DNA of 64,000 nt from Mrakia gelida (Eukaryota > Basidiomycota > Tremellomycetes > Cystofilobasidiales > Mrakiaceae), in contig BRON01000001.1 of NCBI GenBank assembly GCA_024345305.1, positions 1,984,001 to 2,048,000 on the forward strand, read 5' to 3'. Under the pieces are notes generated by a model. It searched no databases, was not told the origin of the DNA, and saw only the letters and a program-made list of their open reading frames with translations. Both the position numbers and the translations under genes were made by a program. The first letter of the stretch is position 1. The number at the start of each line of letters is the position of its first letter. Positions 23,210 to 34,114 of this stretch are shown here, one piece after another.

Positions 23210-24180
23210 ATGATCGTCGACAAGAAAGAATCGAACCTGACCTCTGGAGTGCGTCCCTTCTCTCCTTCTCCTCTCTCGACGTCTCCAAAGAAGTTGAAGC
23301 TCACCTTCCCCCTCCTCCTCCTTCCTTCCTTTTTCTCCACAGCCCTCAGCCTCAGACTCGCCACCCTCCTACTCCTCTTCCACTATTCTCACCACCAGAT
23401 CCCTTTCTCACCCTCTGCTCCTCAAAGCGACCTCCTCGTCTCATCTCTCTCACACAGCAGGCTCGACGTTGGGGGGGATCAAGCTTACCCACATCGTCGA
23501 TCTTGCGAAGCCCGTCCCACTCGTCGTTCTCCCTCCTCCAACGAAGGCAGAGCTCGCTCCGGATGGCAAGACTCGCGTGAACGCCTTCTTCAAGACCGAG
23601 TACGTTGGAGGAATCGACGTGGTTCTGGGAGTGAAGGGAAGGGAGGAAGAACCGGCCGAGCGAGTTCGGATCGTCTGCAAGGCTGAAGGATCGAACATCA
23701 AGCTTCAAGTCGTCAGTCATTCTTCCCTGTCCTTTCGATCCCCTCTATCCACTCACTGACCTGCCCATCTCTTCGCTACGATCCCAGGTCGCTCGTCACC
23801 CACCCCTCACCTGCCCTCTGAGCATCTCCCTCTCCTCCCCTCACGGAACGCACCTCTCCCTCACCCTCCCTCCCAACTTCCGAGGTCCCATCTACCACAA
23901 ATCCGCCTATCGATCTACCACGTTCTCTCCCAACCTCCTCAAGATCTACCTCCCCTTCTCGGAGGATATGGGCTTCGTCGGAGACCTGACGGGCTGGGCT
24001 GGGAAGAAGAAGGGCAGTCAGGAGCAGGACGGGTTGGTGTTCGATGAGGCGAGGTTGGAGAGTGAGACGGGGAGTTTGTGGATCGGGTTGGACGGGGAGA
24101 TGGAGCCTGGGATTGTGGATTCGGTTGTGGGGTGGATGGGAGGGTTGTTTGGGGGGGAGAAGAAGATGGTGGAGGGTTGA
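23210..24180 (+). CDS. Conserved-looking hypothetical protein, beta-rich
   Basis: I do not recognise a function. The start at 23210 gives MIVDKKESNLTSG, then after one intron a Ser-rich segment with SDSPPSYSSSTILTT. The folded part begins about residue 55 with GGIKLTHIVDLAKPVPLVVL and continues RVNAFFKTEYVGGIDVVLGV, RVRIVCKAEGSNIKLQV and, after a second intron, CPLSISLSSPHGTHLSLTLP. It also has NFRGPIYHKSAYRSTTFSPN and ends ETGSLWIGLDGE plus a Gly-rich tail. The alternating hydrophobic pattern suggests beta-sheet. It resembles basidiomycete proteins with an uncharacterised immunoglobulin-like domain, which I cannot confirm here. No signal peptide or membrane segment. Three exons with in-phase joins. 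Confidence 0.75.
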
Positions 24181-24437
24181 GGAGGGCACCACGGTCGAGC
24201 GACGCGATTCCTTCGTTCTTTCGTTCTGCTTTCGTTTTGCTTTCAGCTTCCCTCCTCTCGTTTTGGCTCCAGACTCGGACTTGTTCTTTCCTTACCCTTT
24301 TCTTAATCTCTCGTTCCGTCACGAATGCTACGATTCTCCGTCCCCTTGCTTAACTCCTCGCGAACGAGGGACCAAACTCGACAGCTCGACTCGCGTCGAC
24401 TTCCGCTTCTCCTTTCAAGCTCGCTAAGACTACTCTA

Positions 24438-26558
24438 TCATGAAGATCTCACAGCCCACATACAAGCCGCCTTCCCTCTCAGCCCCTCCCCGAGCTTCCT
24501 CGCCCTCAAACTATCGAGCTCAGCCTGCACGTCGACTTCCAGCTTCATCGCGTCCTTCAAGGACCAGCCGAGAGCGAGAGGGACCCAGGATCGATAACCT
24601 GCTCGGAGGACGGCAAGGATGTGGTTTCCGGATTCGTTGCTGAGATCGTTGATGGGGTCTGCGATGAGGGGAGGCAGGAAGGAAGGGAGGGAACGAGTCA
24701 GCAAACAAATGTCGACGCGCGAAAGCGAGGACAGGTGCTTCAAGACCGATGAAGAGCAAGTGGCCTCACCGTACTCTGTAGCTGGTTGAGCACCGACGCG
24801 GATGGTGATCGATCTCTCCACGACGCTAGAGAAGCGACCGCTATCAGCGACGACCCCGCCAAAGTTGATCTCCTTGTCCAACGATCCTGAGCCTCGTTTA
24901 AGCGCGATTTTGCGGTCTGAAAGGGACGAAACGAGAGTCAGCGCCAGCTCTAGTTCGAAGAAGTTCAGCTCTGTCTCATTCGAGAGAGGAGAAGAAGAGA
25001 AGAGAGGAGGAAAGGGACGCACAGATCTCGAGGAACTTCGCGATGGAAGGAAAGCTCTGGTCGAGCGTGGTTCCGTCTTCGCACGTCCAGATGTTACAGA
25101 TTTCGAGGAGAAGGTAGATCCCACCTGGTACCTGGGTGGGTGAAGAGAGCGGGTTTCAGCGAAAGAGAGGGCGAGGGGAGTGGGCCGACGCGTCTGTTCC
25201 TGTTCGCGGACGAGACGACGCGACAAGAAAGCGTGCACGATCAAGAGAGCTCACCAAAACTCTGGAGATCTCGTCTACCAGGAACGAGTATGGCTTGTCC
25301 TTGAGGTAAGGGATGAGCCACGAGTGCGAGACGAGGGAGAAGAGCCCGTCGGTGCTGTGGGCGAGTTCGAACGCGCCGAGGAAGAAAACGAAATTGCAAT
25401 CAGGACCATCTTCCTGAGCAAAGGAAGGCAGATACGAGGAGTCCCACTCACTAGGGTAGACCTCCGAGTACGTCATAGACTTGTTTCGTGTGTAGCAAAG
25501 CGGAGGAAAGGAGGAAATTAGCCAAAAGACGCGTTGAAGATCGAACGTGACTCACTCTCGAACGAGCAGTTCTGCAAACGAGGAAAAAAAACGTGAACCT
25601 TCAGCCGAGAGTAATCGGGAAGGAAGAGATGAGGAGATCTTGGAAACTCACTGGAGGAACATCGCTGGGTGAACGAAAACGGAAGGGAGAGGAAAGACGT
25701 CGAAAGCAGCCCGCGCGAAACGAGCTCGCGTCCCTCTGCCAATTCTCTTGCCGTTATAGCTACTCACCATTCCAGCAGAGGCAACAGATCAACGGCAACT
25801 CCCTCCGCTTCTGGGAATCTGAGGTTACCGAAGACGTGACGAGAGAAACGTCTGTCAGTTCAGTTCAGTTTCGCCGTCTGTTCGTCGGCGTCTCTCTTCG
25901 ACGAGATTTTTCAACCCGACCGTCCCCATCGACAAGCTAACCACTGTCACTCCCTGAACAGACTGCACTAGAGGATCAAAAGCTCACCTTTCAGCCATCG
26001 CGATCAACCACAGAGCTTTCCTCCCTGCCCCGATGTCGAGAAATCGAGCTCCTGTTTTGTTCATCAGTCCCTCAACGAGATCTGCTGCTGCTGGTGGGTA
26101 GAGACCGTGAAGGAGCTTCCATCGATGCCAGGCTTCCTCGACTTCGGTGTGGGACTCGTCGACGGGTCGCCAACTTTGCACAGCAACAGAAGAGACGGGG
26201 AGAGGGAGAGAGGAGGAGGGCGAAGGTCAGCTTGGGCTCACGACTTTGGCTCGTTCGACTGGGCTTCGAAGACTTACTAGGACTGATCCTCGGCTAGAAA
26301 AGTATTCCCTGATCGTTGGTATAGGACAAAAAGAGGTCAGGAACGAGGTTGAAGCGGTGCAGCAAACGGGAGAAGAAGCGAGGGAGGAAACTCGAGCTCA
26401 CCAAATCTCGTCTGGAACCATCGTTCGTGCGTAGATCGAGTGAAGGAGACGGTCGTCGAAGCCTCGTCCTCGTCGTAGTTGGCATCTTCGTCTTCGGTTT
26501 GAGAGGCCGTTGGCGTGGTTTGGGTGGGATCTGAGGACGAGGAAGCGAAGGAGGACAT
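24438..26558 (-). CDS. LaeA-like SAM-dependent methyltransferase
   Basis: Class I methyltransferase of the fungal LaeA/UMTA type. The start at 26558 gives MSSFASSSSDPTQTTPTASQ and an acidic, Ser/Thr-rich N-terminus. Then come ERWFQTRFGNTFLAEDQSYW, RPVDESHTEVEEAWHRWKLL, HGLYPP and motif I as ARFLDIGAGRKALWLIAMAE. RFPEAEGVAVDLLPLLEC and DVPPNCSFE match the family's FP ... VDLxP ... PPNCxFE pattern. A later exon has DEISRVLVPGGIYLLLEICN, the usual motif before the fifth strand. The C-terminus ends KAACMWAVRSS; the stop is at 24438-24440. Motif I is unusual: GAGRKALW instead of a GxGxG-like loop, so cofactor binding should be tested. Substrate unknown. About ten exons; the joins around 25440-25560 are the least certain. 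It diverges from the tethering-factor gene at 27041. Confidence 0.8.
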
Positions 26559-27040
26559 GGTGGGTGGGGTGGGAGGAGGACAGGTCGTCAAAAGGTGAAC
26601 AGGAAGGGAAGGTCAGCTCGTGGGTCGCTTTGCGCCTCGCTTTTGCGGTAGAATCGATTGCCAAGTCGATCTCGTAAGGGTACGAGAGGCTCCGAAGTGA
26701 AAAGCGCATCTGAGGGAGAGGAGGGATGAACGTCTCGAGACGCGAGCTCGAGGGATGAGGAGGTAGGGAGAGAAACAGTGTTCAGCTCGACGCTCGCTCT
26801 TTGCCGCCTTCTCGAGATCGAGACGAAGTGGAGATAGAGCGCCGAAAATTCGACGAGGCTCATCTTGAGAGTCTGTAGAAGTTCGAGACGGCTCGAAAAA
26901 GCAGATTTAAGGGTTTGTCGGCACACCTTGATGACCGTTTCGACGAAGGAGGTTGGTTGCACGAAGCTCGACGACGAGCTGACCTCAACTGCTTCGACCT
27001 TCCCTCCCTCCCTTCCTTCCCTTATTCACTCGCTCGGAAG
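26559..27040. other. Divergent promoter region
   Basis: Lies between the methyltransferase (-) and the tethering-factor gene (+). A polypyrimidine tract (CCCTCCCTCCCTTCCTTCCC) ends about 20 bases before the ATG at 27041. No gene is supported; the minus-strand frame that runs through it is not coding-like. Confidence 0.55.
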
Positions 27041-30000
27041 ATGGACCTGGATGCTCCTCCCCCTCCTCTCACCCTCTCTCCTCTCCTCCGAGATGTGTGC
27101 AACTGGCTCTCCCTCCCGGACTCTTCAACCGGTCCTGCTCCGTCGACAGCAGCGCAAGGAGGAGGAGCGACGTCCATCATTTCCGCTGGCTTCCTCAACC
27201 TCTTACCGGGAGGGTCAAGATCTTCAACCCCTCCTATAGAAGATTCAAAGGCTGGCTCATCAGGGGATGGATCGAAACCTCCAAAGAAGGTCAGATGTAG
27301 ATCCGTAGAGGCTTACGGTGAGCTCGACGCCCTTCCTTCCGAGCTCGTCCCCTCCTTCCCTTCCCATCTTCCAGAGCTCATCCTCTCGTCTTCGCTTTCG
27401 TTTTGATATCAGGCAACAATATGTACATGGGGACCTCGGATGGGCAGGTCTTATGGTACACTTTCGATCCTGTAGGGACTTCAACCGTACGTTGAGCTTC
27501 CCTTCGTTCCGTCATCCCATCTCCACCTCACCTTCGCTCAACTCCTTCCCTCCACCTTTCCATCCTACCAGGACCCTTACACCCTCAAGCATCGGCATAC
27601 GCTTTTCCCTCGCAAGAGTGTGGATCGGATCTTCCTTCTTCCGAGTATATCCAAGGTTCTCGTCCTCTCAGGTGAGCAGCCATCGGCTCTGACCTGTCGA
27701 CCTCCCTTCGAGCTTGAGCTCACGCGTTCATCCCTTCTCGTCTCGCAGAATCCACTCTCCACTTCCTCACTCTTCCCTCTCTCGACCTCATACCAACGGC
27801 CCTCATCCAACCCATTCGAGGCGTCATCACTGTCTCCATCGACGAGTCTCATCACGACCTCTACACCGCGGAAGGGTCGGGCGACGAGGTTGGGATCTGC
27901 GTGATCAAGCGACGAGGGATCAGTGTCTATCGGCTGGGCTCGAGACTGTTTAGCGTCAAGGTGAGTCTGGTCTATATCCTATTCGTTGAGCCAGCTCAAG
28001 CTGATCTCGACGTTGCCCTTCCTTTAGGAAATCCCACTCCCCTCACCACCTCTCCTCGCTCGGTACTACTCTCCAACGATGTGCATCGCCGACCTCGAAA
28101 CCTACTCCTTCGTCTCCATCACCGACTCAACTCTATCACCCGTCATGCCCATCTCTCAAGTCCATCCCAACTTCGTCCCCAAACCTTGCATCGCCGTCGT
28201 TCAGGAAGACGAGTTCCTTGCGACGAGTTGCACGAGCGCTGAAGGAGCTGGGATGGGAGTGTTTTTGAACGGAGAAGGAGATCCAGTGAGAGGGACGATT
28301 CAGTGGGATAGTTTCCCGAAATCAGTTGGTGAGTCTCGGCTCGTTTCTGCTCGTGAGAGAAGGATGCACGAGAAGTTCGAGAGAGCTCACGCGTCTTCCG
28401 TCTTCGTGTCTTTCCTTCAGTCATCCAACCACCCTACATCATCTCCCTCCTCCGCAACCAAACCATCCAAATCCACTCTCTCCTCACCCTCGAGGTCCTC
28501 CAACTCATCCACCTCCCACCCTCCCTCGAAGCTCGCTCCCTCTTCCGTTCGCCCACCGGATTCGTCGTCCCAGCAACCGAACGCGACGCTCTCCTCCGCA
28601 AAATCCTCGTCCCTCTCCTTCGACCTCCTCAGCCCAACTCCTTCCCTCTCCCGGACTCCTTACCAAACTCTCCCTCAGAAAACAACACACCCGAATCGAC
28701 CAGCACCCCAGCGTTCATCGACCCTCCCTCAGGATCAGGACTCACTCCTCCCTCGTCGCCTCGAAGATCCTACAACTCCACTCGGACTTCGTCGTCCTCC
28801 TTCTCGTACAACGCTTCGGTCTCCTCCGTCTCCAACACCCACTCGTCCTCTCAGCGATCCAACATCCTCATCCTCTCCCCTTCCTCCATCCACGCTCTCA
28901 CACCAACACCTCCCCTCACCCTCGCTCTTCAGGCTCTCTCGTCCTCGGCCGCATCGGAAACGACTCTCTCCAACGCGCTCGCCCCGCTCCTCCTCTCCGC
29001 GTCCATCTCGGAGGATGGAGCCCAGGACGTGGAAGCAGTCAAGTTCATCCACCAGAAGGTGTTTCTGCGAGGACTGAAGGAGGCGAGGTTCGGTGGAGAG
29101 CAAGGCGAGATTTGGGAGTTCGGAGGTGGAGATGTGAGGTTGTTGGTGAGGTTGTTCCCTGAGTTGGCCGGTGTGCTGGAGCTGGAGCGAGCTGAGGGTG
29201 AGGGAGGGGATGGAGTGCTGGAAGTTGAGATCGAGGAGGGGTTGAAGGATGAGTGGGAAGGGTTTTGGAACGTGGAGGAAATCAGTACGCCCGATCCGTC
29301 CTCTTCCTCCTCATCTTTCTCGTTCACTTCGCTTCGCCTCACCGACTGACCTAAACTCACTTTCCCCGGGTTTCTCTTCAGTCCAAGACAACCTCCGAAG
29401 GAATTACCACCCTCACATCGAGCCCGACGTCGAAACCTCTCCTTCAACGACGGAGCTTCGAAACGTCCTTCTCGGTCAGGCGAGGGAGATGCTCAAGTCC
29501 ATCCTCGTCAAGGAGAGGGAGCAACGATCTCGGCGCTCGAAGCCTGCGAAGGGAGGCTCGTCGAAGAGGTCGAAGCAGGTGGAGGAGGTGACGAGAACGA
29601 GAAAGGAGGAGGTTCTCGATCGGGTGAGTTTCGACGCGTCTGCCTCTCGTTTCCCTCTTGCTCCTCTCTTCGCTCCGCGCGTGCTCACCTGTTTTCGTCC
29701 TCGTCCTCGGCTTCGTTTGTCGTCACCAGGTCATCGACACCTCCCTCCTCATCCTGCTCGCTCGCATCGGCAGCACTCTCTCGATCCTCGACATCCTTGA
29801 ATCAAAACACTACGCCGACCCTTCGTCCGTGAGGGACGCGCTCGAGAGGGAGCAAAGGTGGTTCGCGCTTGGACGGTGCTCGGATGGGGAGGACTCGCTG
29901 GAGATCTTCACTGCGTGAGCACCTGTCTCTTTTCGCTGGAGCCGAGAACGAGGACGACGCGAACGCTGGAACGCTGACCTTCGTTCTTTCCTTTCGGAAA

Positions 30001-31957
30001 CAGCATTGCCGACGGCTCGAAACCCGACGACGACTGCGTTCGGGATCCAGTGGACGAGGTGTTGTCGATTTTGGCTGCCAGTGAGGATGCGGGGTTGGTG
30101 AGGAAGTTTGGACTTTGGGTGGTGAAGAGGGATTGGGAGAGGGGATTGGAGGTGAGTTCGGACGCGTCTTCTTTTCCCTTCCTTTCCTCGAATCCGCTCG
30201 CTCACTGAATTCGTCTTCGTTCCCCTCCGATCTATGAACAGCTGTTCACCCACTCTGGCCTGGAGTTTGACGATGGGGGGCTGGTGGATGAGCTGAGAGC
30301 CCTAGACGAACGAGCGGGAGACAAGTACCTCGAGCATGTTGTGATCGTCAAGAAGAGCACGGTGAGTCTTTCCCTCGTTGATCGAAGAGGTTTGAGACGA
30401 AGGCTGATTTTCTCTCTCTATCCTTGAATCCAGGATCGCATCCTCCATACCTCGATGGCCGTTCGCTACGTCGACGTTCTCTGTCGATACCTCAAAGACC
30501 CCGCCGTCGAGAAGGAGTTCGCAGACGCCGGTAAGTTGACGCGTTTTTACCTCTGCTCTCCCCTCTCCCCTCGAACTCCTTTCTAACCCAAATCATTGAA
30601 TTTGCCGCTACAGTCTCGGCCTACAGCTCAGCTCCCTCCTCCACGTCCTTCCTCACCTTCCTCGCCTCTTTCCTCCCCGACTCGCCTCACAAACGACTCC
30701 GCTTCAAGACCATCCTCTTCATCCAAGGCTCCCAGCTCTACGACATCGACGCCGTTCGGGATCGACTCGACCACGAACCTGCTCTCTCGGTTCTTTCCAT
30801 CGAACGAGCGATCATCTTCGGGAAGGTGAGCTTGAGCTTCGACTCCCTCTCTCCTCTCCTCTCCCTGCTCGTCCTCTTTCTCGAGCTGACCCCTTCCGCC
30901 CCCCTTCCTTCGCCCAGCTTCACCTTCACGACGAAGCTCTTCGCATCCTCGCTCGCACCCTGCGAGACTCCATCTCAGCCGAAGCCTTCTGCGCTCAAGG
31001 TGGAGAGGTCGTCCCTGCTCGCGTTGGACAAACGATCGCTCATGATCTTGGACTGGACGCCTGGGCTGCGCTCGGTGGAGGAGCTATGAGAAGGAGGATG
31101 ACCGTGACGGAGGAGACGAGGAGAGGGTTGTTGATGACGCTGCTCAGGATCTACATGGGGCAGGGAGAAGGGTGAGTTCGCGCCCTCGTTTCGTTTTGGC
31201 TGCTGGTGCTGGACGCGTCGTTCTTTTTCCGTTTCTTTTCAGAGTTCGAGATGCTGACTGCGTTGCTCGGTTTTCGTTTCGGCCGATCTAGGTCTGCCAC
31301 GGCCAGTCGAACAGCCAAGCTGTTGAACGATCAGGCGATCCATCTCGAGGTTGTTGAGGTGAGCTCCATCTCCCTTTCCCTCGTCTCGCTTCTCCTCGCT
31401 CAACTGGGTTCTCTCTTCCCTTCAACCCGACTTTACAGGTCCTCAACCTCATCCCCGAACCGTGGCCTCTTCAACCCATGTCCTCCTTCCTCACGCGATC
31501 CATCCGTCGAACCCTTCACGACAAGCACGAGGGACAAAGTTCGCACGACTCTCGCTGCTTTCTTCCTCTCCTCCCTCTTTCCTCGCTGACTCAACCTACT
31601 CCCCTCGTGCACACTTTCACCTCTTCTCCAGTCCTCAAAGCCCTCTCCACCTCCGAAAACCTCGCAACCCTCGACCTCGCGTTCGAAGTCCTGCGATCTC
31701 TCCCTCCCGTCATCAACACCTCTCCTCCCTCTCCCACCTCCTCCCAGGCCGGGTCTGACGACGGACATCACCACGGAGAAAAGGGATCTCTGGTGGAGAT
31801 CCTGGCGGAGAAGATAGGGCATGCAGCCGAGGAGAAGGAGGGAGTGACGGTTGATTTTGGGTTGGGAGGAAGACGTGGGGAGGAGGGAAAGGAGAGGTTG
31901 ACGATTTCGCCGTCGGAGTACGAGCAGGAGGAGGAGGAGGATGGAGGGTTGGCTTGA
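27041..31957 (+). CDS. Vps39/Vps3-family tethering-complex subunit (HOPS/CORVET)
   Basis: Likely subunit of the vacuolar/endosomal tethering complexes that act with Rab5/Rab7 GTPases in membrane fusion. The start at 27041 gives MDLDAPPPPLTLSPLLRDVC. An N-terminal CNH-type beta-propeller follows: GNNMYMGTSDGQVLWYTFDP, SVDRIFLLPSISKVLVLSES, YTAEGSGDEVGICVIKRRGI and RLFSVKEIPLPSPPLLARYY. A Ser/Pro-rich linker is followed by VEAVKFIHQKVFLRGLKEAR and helical repeats. RVIDTSLLILLARIGSTLSI matches the start of the Vps39 domain 1. Near the end, LHDEALRILARTLRDSISAE and LLNDQAIHLEVVEVLNLIPE with PLQPMSSFLTRSIRRTLHDK match Vps39 domain 2. There is no RING-like Cys cluster at the C-terminus, and the tail is acidic. 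Which of Vps39 or Vps3/TGFBRAP1 it is cannot be settled by eye. About 13 exons, more than 1,200 residues. Confidence 0.85.
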
Positions 31958-32110
31958 GGACTCTTAGGTTGTGGTTACCTATCGGTGTGGGTTGGGTTTC
32001 TCTTCTCTTTAATGACTTTGACGTTTTCACAAGCGAGACAGCAACGCGAGAGGAGGTTCCTTCGGATCTAAAACTGCAAAAATCGACGCGTCTTCGCTCG
32101 ACCCTCGCTC

Positions 32111-33656
32111 TCAAACAATCCCACCGCCGTTCCTCGACTCGAACGGGTTGCGAGAAGCTCGCAGTCCTCCGGAGCTACCAACCTGCAGCCTTGCCTGCTC
32201 TTCGGGAAACGACCTCGCTCTTTCGTCCTCGAAGTCCTGCTCCTCCCGTTCTCGTTTCTCCGAGACTGCGACAGCGTCGTTCCAAGCTTGATCCTCGGCT
32301 GACTTGGAGCCTGGTTGGTACGGAGAGTTGGTGGAAGTCGGTTCGGCTGCGAGAAAAGGAAGGCGAGCGACGCGTCGATCGTCAGATCGCGTCTTCGAGC
32401 GAACTGAAGGAGAGCGTAGAATCAGACTCACAGTAGGGAGGTGCTTGTTCGAAGGCAGAGGTAACAGGTCGAAGATTCTCTAGGGGCAGGACGGTACCAG
32501 AAGAAGAAGAGTACGGATCGACCGCGTCGACGAGCTCGTCTTGAATCGAGGCGAGTTTCCTGTAGTAGGCGTAGACGAAGAGCGAGGTGAGAGCTGGGAG
32601 GAGGATGGCCTGTTTCGGAAGTTAAGGAGGAGAAATCGAGATTTGAAGAGTCAACATTTCGTTCGCAAGAGAAGGAAGCTCGAGCTGACTGAAGTGAAAC
32701 GCGACGCGACTCACAAACACCACTGCGAGGGGCTGCTGCCGAGCGTGACTCTTCCAGTCGTTATCGCACCACTGGACAGCCTGCTCCTGATTCAACATCG
32801 TCGGTTCCGAGTCTTTCAAAAGCGTTCGATTCGAGCTGGTCGTGTCGAGGGTGCACTGGGACTTGATTTGCGACTTGAAGGCGAAATGGTAGACGAGAGC
32901 GAGGATGGTGGCCAGTCCGAAGAGGACGATCGATTGGAGAGATGCGAGCCAGTAGATTCGGAGTAGTCTGGGTTTGTTCTGGGGGGAGGAAGAGGCGGGA
33001 AAGAAAGGGAGGGACGACGCGTGAGTCTCGGGTTTCGTCGAAGATCGAGCTCGAGTGAAGAAGGAGAACGGACCTTGATTCCTGCGTACAGTCCTCCGAC
33101 CTCGATGATGAAGAAGGAGAGGTAGGCGAGTCCGATGATGATCGAGAGGGCTTTCATTCCGGAGGTTACTGGGAGGAAGAGCAGAAAGAGAAGGTGAGCT
33201 TCATTCCTCCTTCGACCTCCTCCAATGGTTTCGAGACTCACCTCCGTCCTCGCTGACCATCGAAAATCGATAAGCGAAGAGAACGAGGCCTGCTATCCCC
33301 ATAGCCGTTGTCTGGAGACGAAGAGAATCGGCGAAGTCAGCCTCGACACGGTGAGAGGGGGAGGAGTTCTCGAGGGAATTGAGTCGGGACGAACGAAGAA
33401 AAGAGCGAGGATCCTGAGCGTTCGTAGGGACCGTCTCGAAAGGAAGGATCCAGTATGAGCTTGATGGGTGTTCTGAGCTGTCATTGAGAAGATGTCTGAC
33501 GAGCAAGGGAAGGGTTGAAGGAGGTCAGCGCCGAGAGGGAGGAAGGAAGGAGCAGTGTTGAGCTCGAACGAACTTATTGTTGGGAGTTGTGGTGGTTGGA
33601 AGGGACAAGGAAACTGGAAGAATCCCAGATGTCATAGAAATCAGCGTGGACAGCAT
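32111..33656 (-). CDS. Four-helix membrane protein (tetraspan-like)
   Basis: Integral membrane protein with no recognised family. The start at 33656 (MLSTLISMTSGILPVSL) fits the only phase that joins all following exons. Predicted helices: TTAMGIAGLVLFAYRFSM, MKALSIIIGLAYLSFFIIEV, RIYWLASLQSIVLFGLATIL and AILLPALTSLFVYAYYRKLA. Between helices 3 and 4 lies a loop of about 55 residues with two Cys (SQCTLD and VQWCDND) and an NRT glycosylation site. This arrangement recalls tetraspan proteins. The C-terminus is cytosolic-looking: EDQAWNDAVAVSEKREREEQ and a polar tail ending RNGGGIV. The stop is at 32111-32113. The first exon is the weak point, because another frame also encodes hydrophobic sequence just upstream. 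It lies downstream of the Zn2Cys6 regulator on the same strand. Confidence 0.65.
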
Positions 33657-34114
33657 GACGAAGAGCAAGCGAGATCGCAGCTGGTAGCAGGAGAGGAAAC
33701 GAGAGAGAAGCTGGCACCCAAGGGAAAACAGGAAGGAGGTGGCAGCCGAGATTGTCGATCGCGAGTTCTGGCTGCCAGAGAGCTTCTCTTCTTCTCCTCC
33801 AGCCTCTGGGAGAAGAGCTCGCGCTAAGCAGATGCAGTGCAGAGATCGCTGGCATGACCTGGAAGCCTGATTTATGCCGACGAGAGGAGAAGGAGGGGGG
33901 GAGGAGGTGAACGGTTAGGAAGGAAAAGGTTGAGCTCAACCTCGCGAGGGTTGAGTCGCTTTCGTTCCTTGACGACGGAAGAGGTTGGCTCGAGTGCATA
34001 GATTCATCGCAGAAAACATATAGAAACTTGAAGCATGATAAGTATCGGACTCGAAGTAAACAGAACCGAAGGCGAAGAACGGAAAGACGAAGCGATCGCG
34101 TCCACCCCTCCTCC

